Of a stretch of DNA of 7,018 nucleotides, positions 5,671-7,018 are shown piece by piece. How positions within the stretch are numbered: position 1 is the first letter of the stretch; each line of letters begins with the position of its first letter. The notes under the pieces were generated by a model, which worked only from the letters and a program-made list of their open reading frames with translations, did not search any database and was not told the origin of the DNA. A program made the position numbers and the translations under genes. Origin of the DNA: Chloroflexota bacterium (GTDB lineage: Bacteria > Chloroflexota > Dehalococcoidia > SHYB01 > JACPQI01); assembly GCA_016190545.1 (NCBI GenBank), contig JACPQI010000007.1:1-7018 (forward strand), in the 5' to 3' direction.

Positions 5671-7018
5671 ATGGTGTATGCCGAGGTCGCCGTCCGCGCC
5701 GGTTGGGGTCCACGCCAGACCTTTACCTACTCTGTCCCTCCACATCTTTCGCTGGAGCCGGGGCAGGGCGTCTGGGTACCCTTCGGCCCTCGACCCGCCC
5801 AGGGCATCGTCTTTGCGCTGTCGGACACGTCCCCCGTCGCTGAGACGCGTGACGTCACCGGCCCCATCGACGCCACGCCGCTGCTCTCGCCGCACCACGT
5901 AGCCCTCGCCCAGTGGATGAACCGTTACTACCTGGCGCCGCCCTTCGATTGCGCCGCTCTCATGGCGCCGCCGGGATTCGAGCGGCGTCTGTTGACCTGG
6001 TACTGCCCCAGCAGCACTGCACCGGAGGTGGACGAGACCTCGCTGAGCAACGAAGCGCGGCAGGCGCTTCACCTCCTGCGGGAGCGCGGCAAGGCTACCG
6101 AGAGCGAGGTGGCGGAGGTCTTAGCGACCCACCGTGCTACCTCCATCTTGGGTCACCTGATTAAGAAAGGTCTAGTGACACGAGAGTGGGAGTGGGAACG
6201 GCCCAGTGTGCGCCCGAAAGAGGTGGTTGTCTATCGCCTGGCTACCGGTGGCGAAGAGGCCGGAAGCCGCATCGCGTCGCTGCAAAAGGACCGGAAGGCA
6301 GTACAGGCCCGCGTCCTTCGGACGCTCCTAGTCCACGGTGGGCTACTCGAACAACCACGCCTGTTGAAGCTGGCGCGGGCCCCAAGCGCGCAGGTGAACG
6401 CTCTGGTGGAGCAAGGGCTTGTCTGCCGCGAAACGCGCCGGGTGGAGCGTGACCCGCTGCGCGGCTATGAAGCGCCCCTTCCAGGCTTGGAGGGGCCTCG
6501 GCCCACACTTACCACGCATCAACAGGAGGCCTGGCTGGAGATTGCGGGCGCCCTGGAGCAGGGACGACGGAAGGACTTCCTGCTCTATGGAGTGACCAGC
6601 AGCGGCAAGACGGAGGTCTACCTGCGAGCGGTCGAGTACGCGGTGTCCAAGGGGAAGCGGGCGATCGTCCTGGTGCCGGAGATCGCGTTGACGCCCCAGA
6701 TGGTGAACAGCTTTGCATCGCGCTTTCCGGGACGAGTGGCGCTGCTGCACAGCGGCCTCTCCCCCGGCGAGCAGTTCGACGAGTGGTGGCGCATCAAGCA
6801 AGGCTCCTTCGATGTGGTGATCGGGCCGCGCAGCGCCATCTTCTCGCCGCAGCCGGACCTGGGCCTCATCGTAATGGACGAAGAACATGAGTGGGGCTAC
6901 AAGCAGGAGAGCCCGACCCCGCGCTACCACGCCAGGGAGGTGGCCCACACGCTGGCGGATCTGACCGGGGCCGTGCTGGTGCTGGGCTCCGCCACGCCGG
7001 CGGTGGAGACCTATTATC
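5671..7018 (+). CDS. priA: Primosomal replication restart helicase PriA (cut by window edge)
   Basis: PriA is a superfamily 2 3'-to-5' DNA helicase that recognises stalled replication forks and reloads the replisome. The window holds the first 449 codons of a protein usually 700-820 aa; the zinc-binding and C-terminal domains lie beyond the edge. Visible in order: the 3'-end-binding domain YAEVAVRAG...FTYSVPP...GQGVWVPFGPRPAQGIV (residues 3-47) and HHVALAQWMNRYYLAPPFD (75-93), two winged-helix-like segments ending KKGLVTRE (165-172) and EQGLVCRE (247-254), the VERDPLRGYE linker (258-267), Walker A GVTSSGKTEVYLRAV (307-321), VLVPEIALTPQM (333-344), LLHSGLSPGEQ (358-368), the DEEH box (403-406) followed by YKQESPTPRYHARE (410-423), and helicase motif III LGSATPAVET (438-447). 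All helicase motifs in view are intact. It follows rplS by 42 nt. Confidence 0.97.
   Translation, partial: MVYAEVAVRAGWGPRQTFTYSVPPHLSLEPGQGVWVPFGPRPAQGIVFALSDTSPVAETRDVTGPIDATPLLSPHHVALAQWMNRYYLAPPFDCAALMAPPGFERRLLTWYCPSSTAPEVDETSLSNEARQALHLLRERGKATESEVAEVLATHRATSILGHLIKKGLVTREWEWERPSVRPKEVVVYRLATGGEEAGSRIASLQKDRKAVQARVLRTLLVHGGLLEQPRLLKLARAPSAQVNALVEQGLVCRETRRVERDPLRGYEAPLPGLEGPRPTLTTHQQEAWLEIAGALEQGRRKDFLLYGVTSSGKTEVYLRAVEYAVSKGKRAIVLVPEIALTPQMVNSFASRFPGRVALLHSGLSPGEQFDEWWRIKQGSFDVVIGPRSAIFSPQPDLGLIVMDEEHEWGYKQESPTPRYHAREVAHTLADLTGAVLVLGSATPAVETYY

Noticed and set aside
5640..6452. Several small plus-strand ORFs (for example 5640-5843 and 6186-6452) overlapping priA
   Set aside because: They are off-frame readings of the priA gene, whose own frame is open from 5671 to the window edge with all expected helicase motifs.

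Overview
The window is GC-rich chromosomal DNA from a bacterium, most likely a member of the Chloroflexota and plausibly of the class Dehalococcoidia or a related lineage. The main reason is the gene order on the minus strand, rsmH-ftsA-ftsZ. It keeps the two ends of the division and cell wall (dcw) cluster and has none of the peptidoglycan synthesis genes that normally lie between them. FtsZ, FtsA and the other housekeeping proteins are also clearly diverged from the well-studied versions. The taxonomic call is an inference from gene order and protein style, with no database search behind it.

Left part (1-2460, minus strand): rsmH (16S rRNA m4C1402 methyltransferase), then ftsA (actin-like FtsZ anchor), then ftsZ (tubulin-like division GTPase, cut by the left edge of the window). 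The gaps are 27 and 39 nt, so this looks like one operon that couples ribosome maturation to division.

Middle (2461-2717): a divergent intergenic region with a 40-bp tract of about 12% GC and a perfect TATAAT facing right. It probably carries the promoters for both directions.

Right part (2718-7018, plus strand): an unrecognised 147-aa protein, a MoaB/MogA-type molybdopterin-binding protein with a His-rich tail, and trmD (tRNA m1G37 methyltransferase) form a tightly packed unit with a 1-nt gap followed by a 4-nt overlap. A good sigma70-like promoter then precedes a six-helix membrane protein resembling the AmiS/UreI urea/amide channel family. A second, weaker promoter precedes rplS (ribosomal protein L19), which is followed by priA (replication restart helicase, cut by the right edge).

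The window is mostly housekeeping. I found no mobile elements, CRISPR arrays, RNA genes or convincing terminators. The points of most interest are the stripped-down dcw cluster, an altered nucleotide-binding loop in FtsA, a Glu-to-Gln change in a conserved TrmD motif, the His-rich MoaB tail, the stray urea-channel-like gene and the unrecognised protein that leads the moaB-trmD unit.
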